A stretch of 64,000 bases of DNA from Streptomyces sp. XY006 (lineage in GTDB: Bacteria > Actinomycetota > Actinomycetes > Streptomycetales > Streptomycetaceae). A model generated the notes under the pieces. The model did no database searches. It was not told where the DNA came from and saw only the letters and a list, made by a program, of their open reading frames with translations. The stretch is taken from contig NZ_NOKT01000006.1 in the NCBI RefSeq assembly GCF_002237655.1, positions 186,001-250,000 of the forward strand, given 5' to 3'. Below, one piece after another: positions 17,701 through 49,084 of the stretch (its first letter is position 1; every line of letters starts with the position of its first letter). A program made the position numbers and the translations under genes.

Positions 17701-20700
17701 TGAGCACCTCGACCAGGTGCTCGAAGGGCACGTCCTGGTGGGCGTGCGCGGCCAGTCCGGTCTCCCGGGCGCGGCCGAGCAGGTCGGTGAAGCTGGGGTC
17801 GCCACCGGTGCCGGTGCGCAGCACCAGTGTGTTGACGAAGCATCCGACGAGGTCGTCGAGGGTTTCCTCGGTGCGTCCCGCGATCGGTGTGCCGATCGGG
17901 ATGTCGGTGCCCGCGCCCTCCCGGGTGAGCAGGGCCGCGAGGACCGCGTGGACGGCCATGAACAGACTCGCGTTGCCCTCCCGGGCCAGTCGGACGAGCC
18001 GGGCGTGGACGTCCGGTGACAGACGCAGCGGCACCGTGTCGCCGCGGTGGCCGGGCGCCTCGGGCCGGGGCCGGTCCCGCCGCAGCTCCAGTTCGGTCGG
18101 CAGCCCGTCCAACGCCTCGCGCCAATAATCGACTTGGCGGGAGAGCACGCTGTCCGGGTCGTCGGACGCGCCGAGGAACCGCCGTTGCCACAGGGTGTAG
18201 TCGGCGTACTGGACGGCCAACGGCGCCCAGGACGGGGCCCGGCCCGTGCGCCGGGCGGAGTAGGCCGCGGACAGGTCCCGGGCGAAGGGGCGGTTGGACC
18301 AGCCGTCGCCGGCGATGTGGTGGAGCACGAGCAGCAGGACGTGTTCGCCCGGGCCCAGGTCGAACAGGACGGCGTGCAGCGGTGGTTCGGCCGTGAGGTC
18401 GAACGGGTGGGCCGCTTCGGCGGCGATCGCCGCGGCCAGCTCGGCCTCGTCCACCGGCCGGACGGGCAGGTCGACCGCCGCTTCGGCCGGGTCGAGGACG
18501 TGCTGGCGTGGTGTGCCCCCGGTGTCCGGGTAGACCGTGCGCAGGGTCTCGTGCCGGGCGACCACGTCGTCCAGGGCGCTGCGCAGCGCCGGGACGTCGA
18601 GGTCCCCGGTCAGGCGCAGCGCGAACGGCATGTTGTAGGTGGCCGACGGGCCGTCCAGCCGGTGCAGGAACCACAGGCGCTGCTGGGCGAACGACAGCGG
18701 CATCTCGTCCGGCCGTTCCCGTGCGGGCCGCAGGGGCGGCCGTCGCCGGGTGCCCTCGCGGGGTGCGTCGAGCCGGGCCGCGAGCCCGGCGACCGTCGGG
18801 GCCTCGAACACGTCCCGTACGGCGAGGTCGGCGCCGAGCGCGGCGCGGACGCGGGAGATCAGCCGGGTGGCGAGCAGCGAGTGCCCGCCCAGGGCGAAGA
18901 AGTCGTCGTCGATCCCGGCGCGCGCGACCCCGAGTGTCTCGGCGAACAGACCGCACAGGATCTCCTCCGTCTGGCTGCGCGGCTCCCGGCCCGCGGCCCC
19001 GTGCAGGCCGGGCCGCGGGGCCGGGAGTTCGCGGCGGGCCAGCTTGCCGCTGGGGGTGAGGGGCAGCGCGTCGAGGACGACGACGGCGGCCGGCACCATG
19101 AACTCGGGCAGTGTCGCGGCGATGTGCTCCCGCAGTTCGCCCGGGTGCACGGTGGTGCCGGGCGCGGGCACCACGTAGGCCGTCAGGCGCTGGTCGCCGG
19201 GCCGGTCCTCGCGGACCGCGGCGACCGCGTGCGCGACCGTGGCGTGCCGGGCGAGCGCCGCCTCGACCTCGCCGAGCTCGATGCGGTATCCGCGCAGTTT
19301 CACCTGCTCGTCCGCCCGCCCGGCGAACTCCAGCAGCCCATCGGCCGTCCAGCGGGCCAGGTCGCCGGTCCGGTACATGCGGGCGCCCGGCGCGCCGAAC
19401 GGATCGGCGACGAACCGCTGCGCGGTCAGGCCGGGCCGGTTCAGATAGCCGCGGGCGAGCTGGGCGCCCGCCAGGTGGACCTCTCCGACGACGCCGGGCG
19501 GCACCGGGCGCAGCCGTGCGTCGAGCACGTAGGCGCGCATGGCGTGCACCGGCCGGCCGATCACCGGACGGTCGCTGTCGCGCACCCGGGCTCCGACCGC
19601 GTCCACCGTGCACTCGCTCGGCGCGTAGTAGTTGTGCACCTCGGTGTCCGGGTACGCGCGCAGCGTCTCCCACAGCGCCGCCCCGGTGGCCTCGGCGCCC
19701 AGCAGGATCACGCCCGGCCGGTGGCCGGGGCCGTCCAGGAGCCCGAGCGCGACCAGTTCGCGCAGCAGCGACGGTGTGATGCCGAGGTAGTCGATGCCGT
19801 GCTCGCGTACGTGGTCCAGGAGGGCGACGGCGTCGCGGCGGGTGTCGTCGTCCACGAGGTGCAGTTCGTGGCCGGCGACGAGGCCGAGGAGCTGTCCCAT
19901 GGCGGCGTCGAACGACAGCGAGGCGGTGTGCGCCACCCGCAGCCGGCGTCCTTCCGTGGCGGCGACCCTGTCCGCGGCAGGCGCGAACACCTGGTCGCGG
20001 TGGCTGGCGAACAGGTTGGCCAGCCCTTGGTGCGTCACGACGACGCCCTTCGGCACGCCCGTCGACCCGGACGTGTAGACGACGTACGCGGCGTTGTCCC
20101 CGCGTACCGCCGGCAGCCCGGTGCCCGGGAGGGAGCCGGGGTTCGGCGTGTCGTCCTCGCCCGGCGGCAGCGGGCCGGGGCCCGGCAGGTCGTCCGCGTC
20201 CAGCAGGACCAGGTCGGCCCGGCTCACCGGCAGGACTCCGGTCAGGGCCCGTTCGGTCACGACGACGGGCACGGCCGCGTCGGCGAGCATGAGCGCCAGC
20301 CGCTGCGCGGGGTAGCCCGGGTCGAGCGGCACGCACACCCCGCCGGCCTTCCACACGGCCAGCACGGCCGCGATCATGTCGGCCGACCGGCGCACACAGA
20401 GCCCGACCAGGGTGTCGGGCCCGACGCCGTGCGCGGCCAGGCGCAGCGCGAGCCGGTGCGCCCGGGCGTCCAGCTCCGCGAACGTCCACCGCGTGCGGCC
20501 GTCGGACACGGCCGGCGCGTCCGGCGTGCGCGCGGCCTGGGCCGCGAACGCCTCGGGCACGAGGGTCGACGGCGGTTCGGCCGGCGTGCCGTTCCACTCC
20601 ACCAGCACCCGGGCCCGCTCGTCCGGCGTCAGGATCTCCAGGGCGCCGATCCTCCGTCCCGGGTCCGCGACCGCGGTCTGCAGCACCCTGACCACCCGGC

Positions 20701-21951
20701 CCATGATCGCCTCGGCGGTGCCGCGGTCGAACAGGTCGTCCTGGTGGTCCAGGCGCAGCCGCAGCGGCCTGCCGGGCATCACCATGAAGTTGAGGGGGTA
20801 GTGGGTGACGCCGTGGCTCCGGCTCGCGGTGACCCGCAGTCCGCTGCCCCGTGCGGCGGCGGCCGTGCCGCTCTCCCCGGCCGGCAGGTTCTCGAACACG
20901 GTGGCCGTGTCGAAGAGTTCTCCGGAGTCCAGGGTGCGCTGGATGCCGGCCAGACCGATGTGCTGGCACGCCATCAGACGGGTCTGGTCGTGCTGCAGGC
21001 GGGCCAGCATCCCGGTCAGCGGTTCGGCCGGGTCGAGCCGGACGCGGACGGGCAGCGTGTTGGCGAACAGGCCGATCATCTTCTCGGCTCCGGGCACCTG
21101 GGGCGGGCGCCCGGACACGGTGGTGCCGAAGACGACGTCGTCCCGGCCGGTGAGCTGGCCGAGCACGATCGCCCAGGCGCCCAGGAACACCGTGCTGAGC
21201 GTCAGGCCCTCGCGGCGTGCGAGTCCGTCGAGCGCGTCGGCGAGACCGTCCGGCAGGTCGCGCAGGACCTGGCCGGGCAGGCCCGGGGTGCGGGACGGGT
21301 CGGACGGGGCGACCCGGGTCGGTTCGTCGACGCCCTTCAGCACGTCGCGCCAGACGTCCTCGGCGGCCGCCCGGTCCTGGCCGGCCAGCCAGGCCAGGTA
21401 GTCGCGGTACGGGGCCGCCGGGGGCATGCCGTCCTCCCGGCCTCCTCGCGCGTAGAGGCGGAACAGCTCGTCCAGCAGCAGTTGCACGGACCAGCCGTCC
21501 AGCACCAGGTGGTGGGCGGTCAGCAGGAAGCGGTGGCGCTTGGGCCCGAGCCGCAGGAGCGTGAACCGCAGCAGGGGCGGGCGGGCCGGGTCGAAGCGGC
21601 GCAGCCGGTCCGCCTCCGCGAAGCGCTCCGCCTCCGCCTCGCGTCCTGCCGGGGCCGCCGTGGTGAGGTCGACGTCCTGCCAGGGCAGTGCCACTTCGCG
21701 CGGGACGATCTGCACCGGCTCGTCGAGGTCCTCGTGCCAGAAGCCGGCCCGCAGGCTGGCGTGGCGCCGCAGCAGGGCGCGGGCGGCGGCGCGCAGCGCC
21801 TCGGCGTCGAGGGCGCCTTCCAGGTCGAAGGCCATCTGAAGGGTGTAGAGGTCGAGGGCCGCCTCGTCGTAGAGGGCGTGGAACAGCAGCCCTTCCTGCA
21901 GTGGCGCCAGCGGCAGGATGTCCTCCAGCTCGGCCCGCGGATCCGACTGCG

Positions 21952-21955
<4 letters not shown>
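14729..21955 (-). CDS. Two-module NRPS with thioesterase (C-A-T-C-A-T-TE)
   Basis: 2408 residues. I chose the ATG at 21955 ([16 protein letters not shown]), which overlaps the stop of the larger NRPS (ATGA) and has GGAGGAGG just upstream. Domain order by nucleotide position: C 21930-20600 (HHLVLDGWS), A 20570-19010, T 18990-18780 (GGHSL), C 18710-17340 (HHIAGDGWS), A 17310-15790, T 15760-15560 (GGDSL), TE 15510-14735 (nucleophile in GWSFGG). The first C domain opens [12 protein letters not shown], the form of domains that take a D-configured upstream residue. Neither A-domain code (DAGGLGYVDK and DAWHLGLIHK, my reading) is one I can assign. This enzyme adds residues 7 and 8 and releases the chain. 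Confidence 0.96.
14735..18760 (-). other. NRPS module 8 and thioesterase: C-A(unassigned)-T-TE
   Basis: C domain of L-L type ([21 protein letters not shown]). The pocket residues read D-A-W-H-L-G-L-I-H-K, sharing seven positions with the hydroxyphenylglycine code DAYHLGLLCK. No hydroxyphenylglycine biosynthesis genes are in the window, so the substrate stays open. The TE has GWSFGG, an Asp in LLDSYP and a His in VECTHREM, a complete triad for hydrolysis or macrocyclisation. Confidence 0.85.
18770..21940 (-). other. NRPS module 7: C(D-L type)-A(unassigned)-T
   Basis: The C domain has the QEGLLFH opening and HHLVLDGWS active site of D-L condensation domains. Residues aligned to the binding pocket read D-A-G-G-L-G-Y-V-D-K. 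The A5 core motif is NYYAPSECT rather than the usual YGPTE, which is rare. The VDK ending occurs in several polar or basic specificities, but I cannot name the amino acid. Confidence 0.8.
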
Positions 21956-45009
<23,054 letters not shown>

Positions 45010-45366
45010 TGCTCATCCAATCTTCGCGACGCCCGCCGGGCGGCAGGACAGATGGGTACCGTCGGCGACTTCGCCGGGCGGGAAGGCGGCGGGCGCGGGC
45101 CGGCCGGACCCCGCGGTCGTGGCAGGGGGGACGAGGACTGGGGGGGCGGCCGGCGGTCAGCGGGAGTGGCAGGCCGTCGGCGGGGAGGTGGGGCGCGCGG
45201 ACTCCGCGCGGTTCGCCAGGTCCACGCACGCGCCCCCTGCGTCGTCGAAAGGGTGCATGGCGGGTGGTCGTCCTCCGGTTGAACCTTGGAGCGTCGTGCT
45301 GTAGCAAGAATCCGCCGCACGAGGAGCGACCACATCCGCAATCACCGCCGTTACGTCACACGACCC
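45010..45366. other. Gap between thioesterase and NRPS genes
   Basis: 357 bases between the end of the type II thioesterase gene and the GTG of the large NRPS. It holds the short MbtH-like ORF (45157-45258) and is otherwise without a clear gene. 45280-45366 is less G+C rich than the surroundings and could contain a promoter for the NRPS genes; I see no convincing -35/-10 pair or terminator hairpin. Confidence 0.5.
45157..45258 (-). pseudogene. Short ORF with an MbtH-like start, possible MbtH relic
   Basis: 33 residues beginning MHPFDDAGGACVDLANRAES, with GGAGG 13 bases upstream of the ATG. MxPFDD followed by G, V and an Asn-containing stretch is the N-terminal signature of MbtH proteins, and MbtH genes often lie directly before an NRPS gene as here. 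After about residue 18 the similarity ends: no HSLWP or WTDxRP motif is found in this or the other two frames before the NRPS start. It may be a decayed MbtH gene replaced by the intact copy at 14481-14699, a small translated leader, or chance. Confidence is low. Confidence 0.3.
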
Positions 45367-46203
45367 TCACACATGACGCGGTGCGCGCCCTCTCACCAGG
45401 CGTGCCTCGATCTCCGCCAGCAGCCGCTCGCGCTGGGTGTGCAGGAAGAAGTGGCCGCCCGGCAGCACGCACACGTCCGGCGTCCGCTCGAACAGCTCGG
45501 TCCAGCCGGCCAGTTCCTCCGGAGCGACGCGTGGATCCCGGTCCCCGCCGAACACGGTGGCCGGGCAGGGCAGCGGCTCCCCCGGTGCGTGGCGGTAGCG
45601 GGCGAGCAGGGTGGTGTCGCCCCGGAAGGCCGGCAGCACCACGCTCATCAGGCCCGCGTCACCGAGGATCTCCTCCGGCGTGCCGCCCAACGTGCGCAGC
45701 TGCTCGATCAGTTCGTCGTCGCCGGGCACGGGAGCGATGCCGCGGGAACCGGAAGCGTCGTCGGCCGGTGCGGGAGCGACCGCGCCGGATGCCGTCCGGT
45801 CGCCGACCAGGGGCAGCGGCCGGCAGCCGGAGACGAAGACGTGGCGGGGCAGCAGACCGTGCGTGCGCCACAGGGACCGGGCGGTCTCCCAGCACAGCAG
45901 GGCACCCATGCTGTGGCCGAAGAAGGCGAACGGAGCGTCGGCGCAGGGCTCGAGCGCCGCGACCAGCTCGGCGACGAGCTCCGGGACGTCGTCCCGGGGT
46001 CTTTCCGCCAGCCTGTCGTCACGGCCGGGCAGCTGGATCCCGTACACCTCCACGTCGTCCGGCAGGGCTTCCGCCCAGCCGCGGAACACCCTGGCGCCGC
46101 TTCCCGCGTACGGGAAGCAGAAGAGACGCAGGTGTCCCCGCCCCCTTGCGCGCGGCCCCATCGGCCGTATCCAGGCCGATGCCCTGTTCTCCGCCCGGTT
46201 CAT
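45367..46203 (-). CDS. Type II thioesterase
   Basis: 278 residues of the alpha/beta-hydrolase fold. LFCFPYAGSGARVFRGW is the oxyanion-side signature of external editing thioesterases; the nucleophile is Ser98 in GHSMG, with Asp in FGGDRD and His in GGHFFLH. Such enzymes free NRPS carrier domains of wrongly loaded groups. A loop at about 125-150 is longer than usual and rich in Ala, Asp and Pro. It starts 34 bp after the LuxR regulator and precedes the NRPS genes on the same strand, so it belongs to the cluster. Confidence 0.94.
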   Translation of the reverse strand: MNRAENRASAWIRPMGPRARGRGHLRLFCFPYAGSGARVFRGWAEALPDDVEVYGIQLPGRDDRLAERPRDDVPELVAELVAALEPCADAPFAFFGHSMGALLCWETARSLWRTHGLLPRHVFVSGCRPLPLVGDRTASGAVAPAPADDASGSRGIAPVPGDDELIEQLRTLGGTPEEILGDAGLMSVVLPAFRGDTTLLARYRHAPGEPLPCPATVFGGDRDPRVAPEELAGWTELFERTPDVCVLPGGHFFLHTQRERLLAEIEARLVRGRAPRHV

Positions 46204-46237
46204 GCCCTCGCTCCGGTGGTCTCGGCGATCATGTACG

Positions 46238-48808
46238 TCATCCCGCCTGCCTGGCCGCCCACGCGGCCACGTGGGTCCGCGAGCGCAGACCGAGCGTCGT
46301 GCGGATGTTGCGGACGTGCGTCTCGACGGTGCGCACCGACAGGTGCAGACGGGCCGCGATCTGGCGGTTGGTCAGCCCGGTGGTGACCAGGGTGATGACG
46401 TCCCACTCACGCGGGCTGAGCGGGTCGTCGCCGGCGGTCGCGCCCGCGGTGCCGCCCACCACGTTCTGCGACCCGGTTGGTGCTCCCGGCCGTCCGTGCA
46501 GCGCGTAGGAGAGGACCTGCCGTGACGCGAGCGCCGCTCCCGCCGCGAGCGCGTTCTCGGCCCGGGCCTTCGGCAGGGCCCGGCGCGCCGTGTCCGCCGC
46601 CTGCTCCACCCGGGTCCGGAACCAGGGCGGCAGCGCGGCGATCGCGGTCTCGCCGTGTGTCTCGGCGGCCGCGCACAGCCGCAGCGCGCGCTCGTGGCGC
46701 CCCTCGCGCACCGCCGCGACGGCCAGCCCCCACAGCGCCAGGCGCCCGCCGCCCGGGTGGGTCGTGCCGCGCAGGGCCTCGGTGAAGTGTGCCTCGGCCC
46801 GCGCGGGTTCGTTCCGTTCCAGGGCCAGGACGCCCGCGGCGAACAGCGTCATGCGCAGCGGCAGGGGCGCCGCGTGGGCCCTGAGCACCGGCAGGGCCTC
46901 GTCGAGCCGACGTGCCGCGCGGGTGAGGTCGCGGGCCGGGAGCGACTGCCAGGCGAGCAGGGTCAGGCAGAACGCGGTCGCGACCGGGTCCCCGACGCGT
47001 GCGGCGAGCTCCTGGCACTCCCGGAGGTCCGCGGCCGTGCCCTGGTCGCCGCGGCGCGTCCGTGCGGCGCTCAGCACCAGCAGGGCCCGGCAGAGCAGGC
47101 GGTCGTTCCGGTGCGCACGTCGGCGCTCGCGTGCGACGGCCTCGGCCGCCAGCCTGATCGCTTCGTCCGGCTCTCCCTGCTCCGCCGCGAGACCCGCCGC
47201 CGTGGCGAGGGCGACACCGCGGTCGTCGGCTCCCGGGTCCGTGGCGTCCAGGGCCGCGGCCAGCAGGGCCCGCGCCTGCCCCGTGGCCCGTCCCAGGTGG
47301 AGGTCCGCCACGCCCAGCGCACCGGCGAGCAGGAGCCGGCGCGGGTCGTCGCCGGTGATCGGCGAGTCCAGCACGCACGTGAGGGTGTCGCGCTCCTCGG
47401 CCAGCCGGCGACGCGTGGCGAGGGGTGTCATCGCCGTCTCCCGCAGGGGGCGGGCGAGATGGGTCAGCCGATCGGCGAGCCGGTCGATCGCCGCGGCCTC
47501 CTCCCCCTCGTCGCGGAGCCGCTCGCGGCCGTAACAGCGGATCGAGGCGAGCATCCGGAACCGGGCGGCGCCTCCCCTGTCGGCGCAGGCGATGATGAGG
47601 GACTTGGCTTCCAGGGCGGCCAGCACTTCCGGTACGGCCGCAGGGGGGATGCCGCCGCCCGTGGCGAGGGCCGCGGCTTCGCCCGGCCCGAAACGGCCCG
47701 GGAGGAGGGAGAGCGACCGGAACAGCGACTGCTGTGCCGGTGTCAGCAGGTCGTAGCTCCACGCGAGCGCGGACCGCAGGCTCTGGTGGCGTGGGTCGGC
47801 CGTACGCCAGCCGCACGTCAGCAGGGAGAGACGGTCGTCCAGGCGGTCGCACAGCGCGGCCGGCGGGAAGGCCCGGACGAGGCCGGCCGCCAGTTCCAGC
47901 GCGAGGGGCAGCCCGTCGAGGCCGGCGCACAGCGTGGCCACGTGCGCCACGTTGTCCTCGGTGAGCTCGAACGCGCTGGAAGCGGCTCGCGCCCGGTCGA
48001 CGAAGAGCCGGACGGCGTCCGAGCCGAGCAGGGCGCCGGGTGAGCCACCGCCTTCCGCGTCGGGCAGTCCGAGACCGGTCACCGAGAACACCGTTTCGCC
48101 GGGGAGCCGCAGCGGCTCGCGGCTGGTCGCCAGCACGCGCAGTTCCGGACGGCCGGGGAGCAACTCGCCGAGGAGCGGACCGCAGGCGTCGAGCAGGTGC
48201 TCACAGTTGTCCAGGATCAGCAGCCGTTCCCCCTCGGCGTCCGGGGCACCGCGCGTGGCCGGGAGTGCGCTCGGGCCGTCCTCTGCCCCGCCCGGGTCTC
48301 CCTCTTCCTCGCCTGCTCGGGAGCCGGCCCCGGCTTGGGATCCGGTCCCGGCTTGGGATCCGGCCCCGGCCTCGGCTCCGGCGTCGGCGAGGCCGGCGAG
48401 GATCCGCTTGCGCGCCTGCTCCCCGGTGCCGGCCGAGCCCAGATCCACCAGGTGCACCGCGCTGCGCCCGCCCCGCTGTTCGAGCCCGGCCAGTTCGAGC
48501 GCCAGGCGGGTTTTGCCCACACCGGCCGGACCGGTCAGGGTCAGCAGTCGTGTGGTACGCAGAAGGCGCCGCAACTCCACCAGTTCGTCGGCCCGGCCGA
48601 TGAAGCTGCTCAATCGGTCCGGCATTCCCGGTGATGCCGCTCCGCTCACCGCGTCGGTTTTCAGCCGCCGACGGTAGGCGCGCTGACGACACGCATTCGA
48701 GCAATATCTGGGAGGCGTTTTCCTGGTCCCCGCACCGCCCGCGCCTTCCTTGTGAAATCGCTTACCGCACATGTCGCAAACTGACAAGGGCGATTCAGCG
48801 TCAATCAT
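46238..48808 (-). CDS. Large LuxR-type regulator with N-terminal Cys4 motif
   Basis: 856 residues. Cys11, Cys14, Cys36 and Cys40 in CDMCGKRF and RYCSNACRQRAYRRR form a probable zinc site followed by a basic helix. An STAND-type ATPase follows with Walker A GPAGVGKT (93-100) and Walker B LLILDNCEHLL, then helical repeats at about 430-750, and a C-terminal LuxR HTH (LTNRQIAARLHLSVRTVETHV). Between the Walker motifs lies a repetitive Gly/Ala/Ser/Gln stretch. It is the first minus-strand gene of the locus, 34 bp before the thioesterase, and diverges from the SARP-type activator. A pathway-specific regulator is the natural reading. Confidence 0.92.
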   Translation of the reverse strand: MIDAESPLSVCDMCGKRFHKEGAGGAGTRKTPPRYCSNACRQRAYRRRLKTDAVSGAASPGMPDRLSSFIGRADELVELRRLLRTTRLLTLTGPAGVGKTRLALELAGLEQRGGRSAVHLVDLGSAGTGEQARKRILAGLADAGAEAGAGSQAGTGSQAGAGSRAGEEEGDPGGAEDGPSALPATRGAPDAEGERLLILDNCEHLLDACGPLLGELLPGRPELRVLATSREPLRLPGETVFSVTGLGLPDAEGGGSPGALLGSDAVRLFVDRARAASSAFELTEDNVAHVATLCAGLDGLPLALELAAGLVRAFPPAALCDRLDDRLSLLTCGWRTADPRHQSLRSALAWSYDLLTPAQQSLFRSLSLLPGRFGPGEAAALATGGGIPPAAVPEVLAALEAKSLIIACADRGGAARFRMLASIRCYGRERLRDEGEEAAAIDRLADRLTHLARPLRETAMTPLATRRRLAEERDTLTCVLDSPITGDDPRRLLLAGALGVADLHLGRATGQARALLAAALDATDPGADDRGVALATAAGLAAEQGEPDEAIRLAAEAVARERRRAHRNDRLLCRALLVLSAARTRRGDQGTAADLRECQELAARVGDPVATAFCLTLLAWQSLPARDLTRAARRLDEALPVLRAHAAPLPLRMTLFAAGVLALERNEPARAEAHFTEALRGTTHPGGGRLALWGLAVAAVREGRHERALRLCAAAETHGETAIAALPPWFRTRVEQAADTARRALPKARAENALAAGAALASRQVLSYALHGRPGAPTGSQNVVGGTAGATAGDDPLSPREWDVITLVTTGLTNRQIAARLHLSVRTVETHVRNIRTTLGLRSRTHVAAWAARQAG
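48324..48377. repeat. 18-bp tandem repeat in the LuxR-type regulator gene
   Basis: Three copies of an 18-bp unit, CCGGCCCCGGCTTGGGAT and variants, are adjacent. On the coding strand they give six-residue units (GAGSQA, GTGSQA, GAGSRA) in a loop of the ATPase domain. The insert is not expected to be structured. Confidence 0.8.
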
Positions 48809-49084
48809 GCAGGGACCCCCTTCACCAGGGCACTTCGCGTTCCGCTCTCACCTCGTATGCTGCATGGGGGGTCTTGGTCACGTCTTGCTCTCCTCTTGCA
48901 GTCCGCTGCGTGAGGAACGCTCGGCTCTTGTCCCACGGGCAGGTTCGGGCGGGTGCGGGACACGGTGACATTCAAGGAAACGTGACGACCGCGTAAACAC
49001 GCTTTGTGCGCTGCTTGTCCCGCGCGCCAAGAAGGGGAGAAACGGAGGTAGCCGGCGCCGCGAAAGAGCCGGCCCTGAGCGTTC
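48809..49084. promoter_or_regulatory. Divergent promoter region between the two cluster regulators
   Basis: 276 bases separate the LuxR-type gene (minus) from the SARP-type gene (plus). It is the only divergent junction inside the NRPS locus, so it should hold promoters for both regulators and possibly for the operon. CGTATGCT near 48856 and the A+T-rich TTCAAGGAAACGTGACGACC near 48972 are candidate promoter elements. I could not find a convincing heptameric direct repeat of SARP type. Confidence 0.5.

Noticed and set aside
48809..49084. SARP-type direct repeat operator in the divergent regulator region
   Set aside because: No pair of heptamers with 11-bp or 22-bp spacing was convincing, so no operator is listed.
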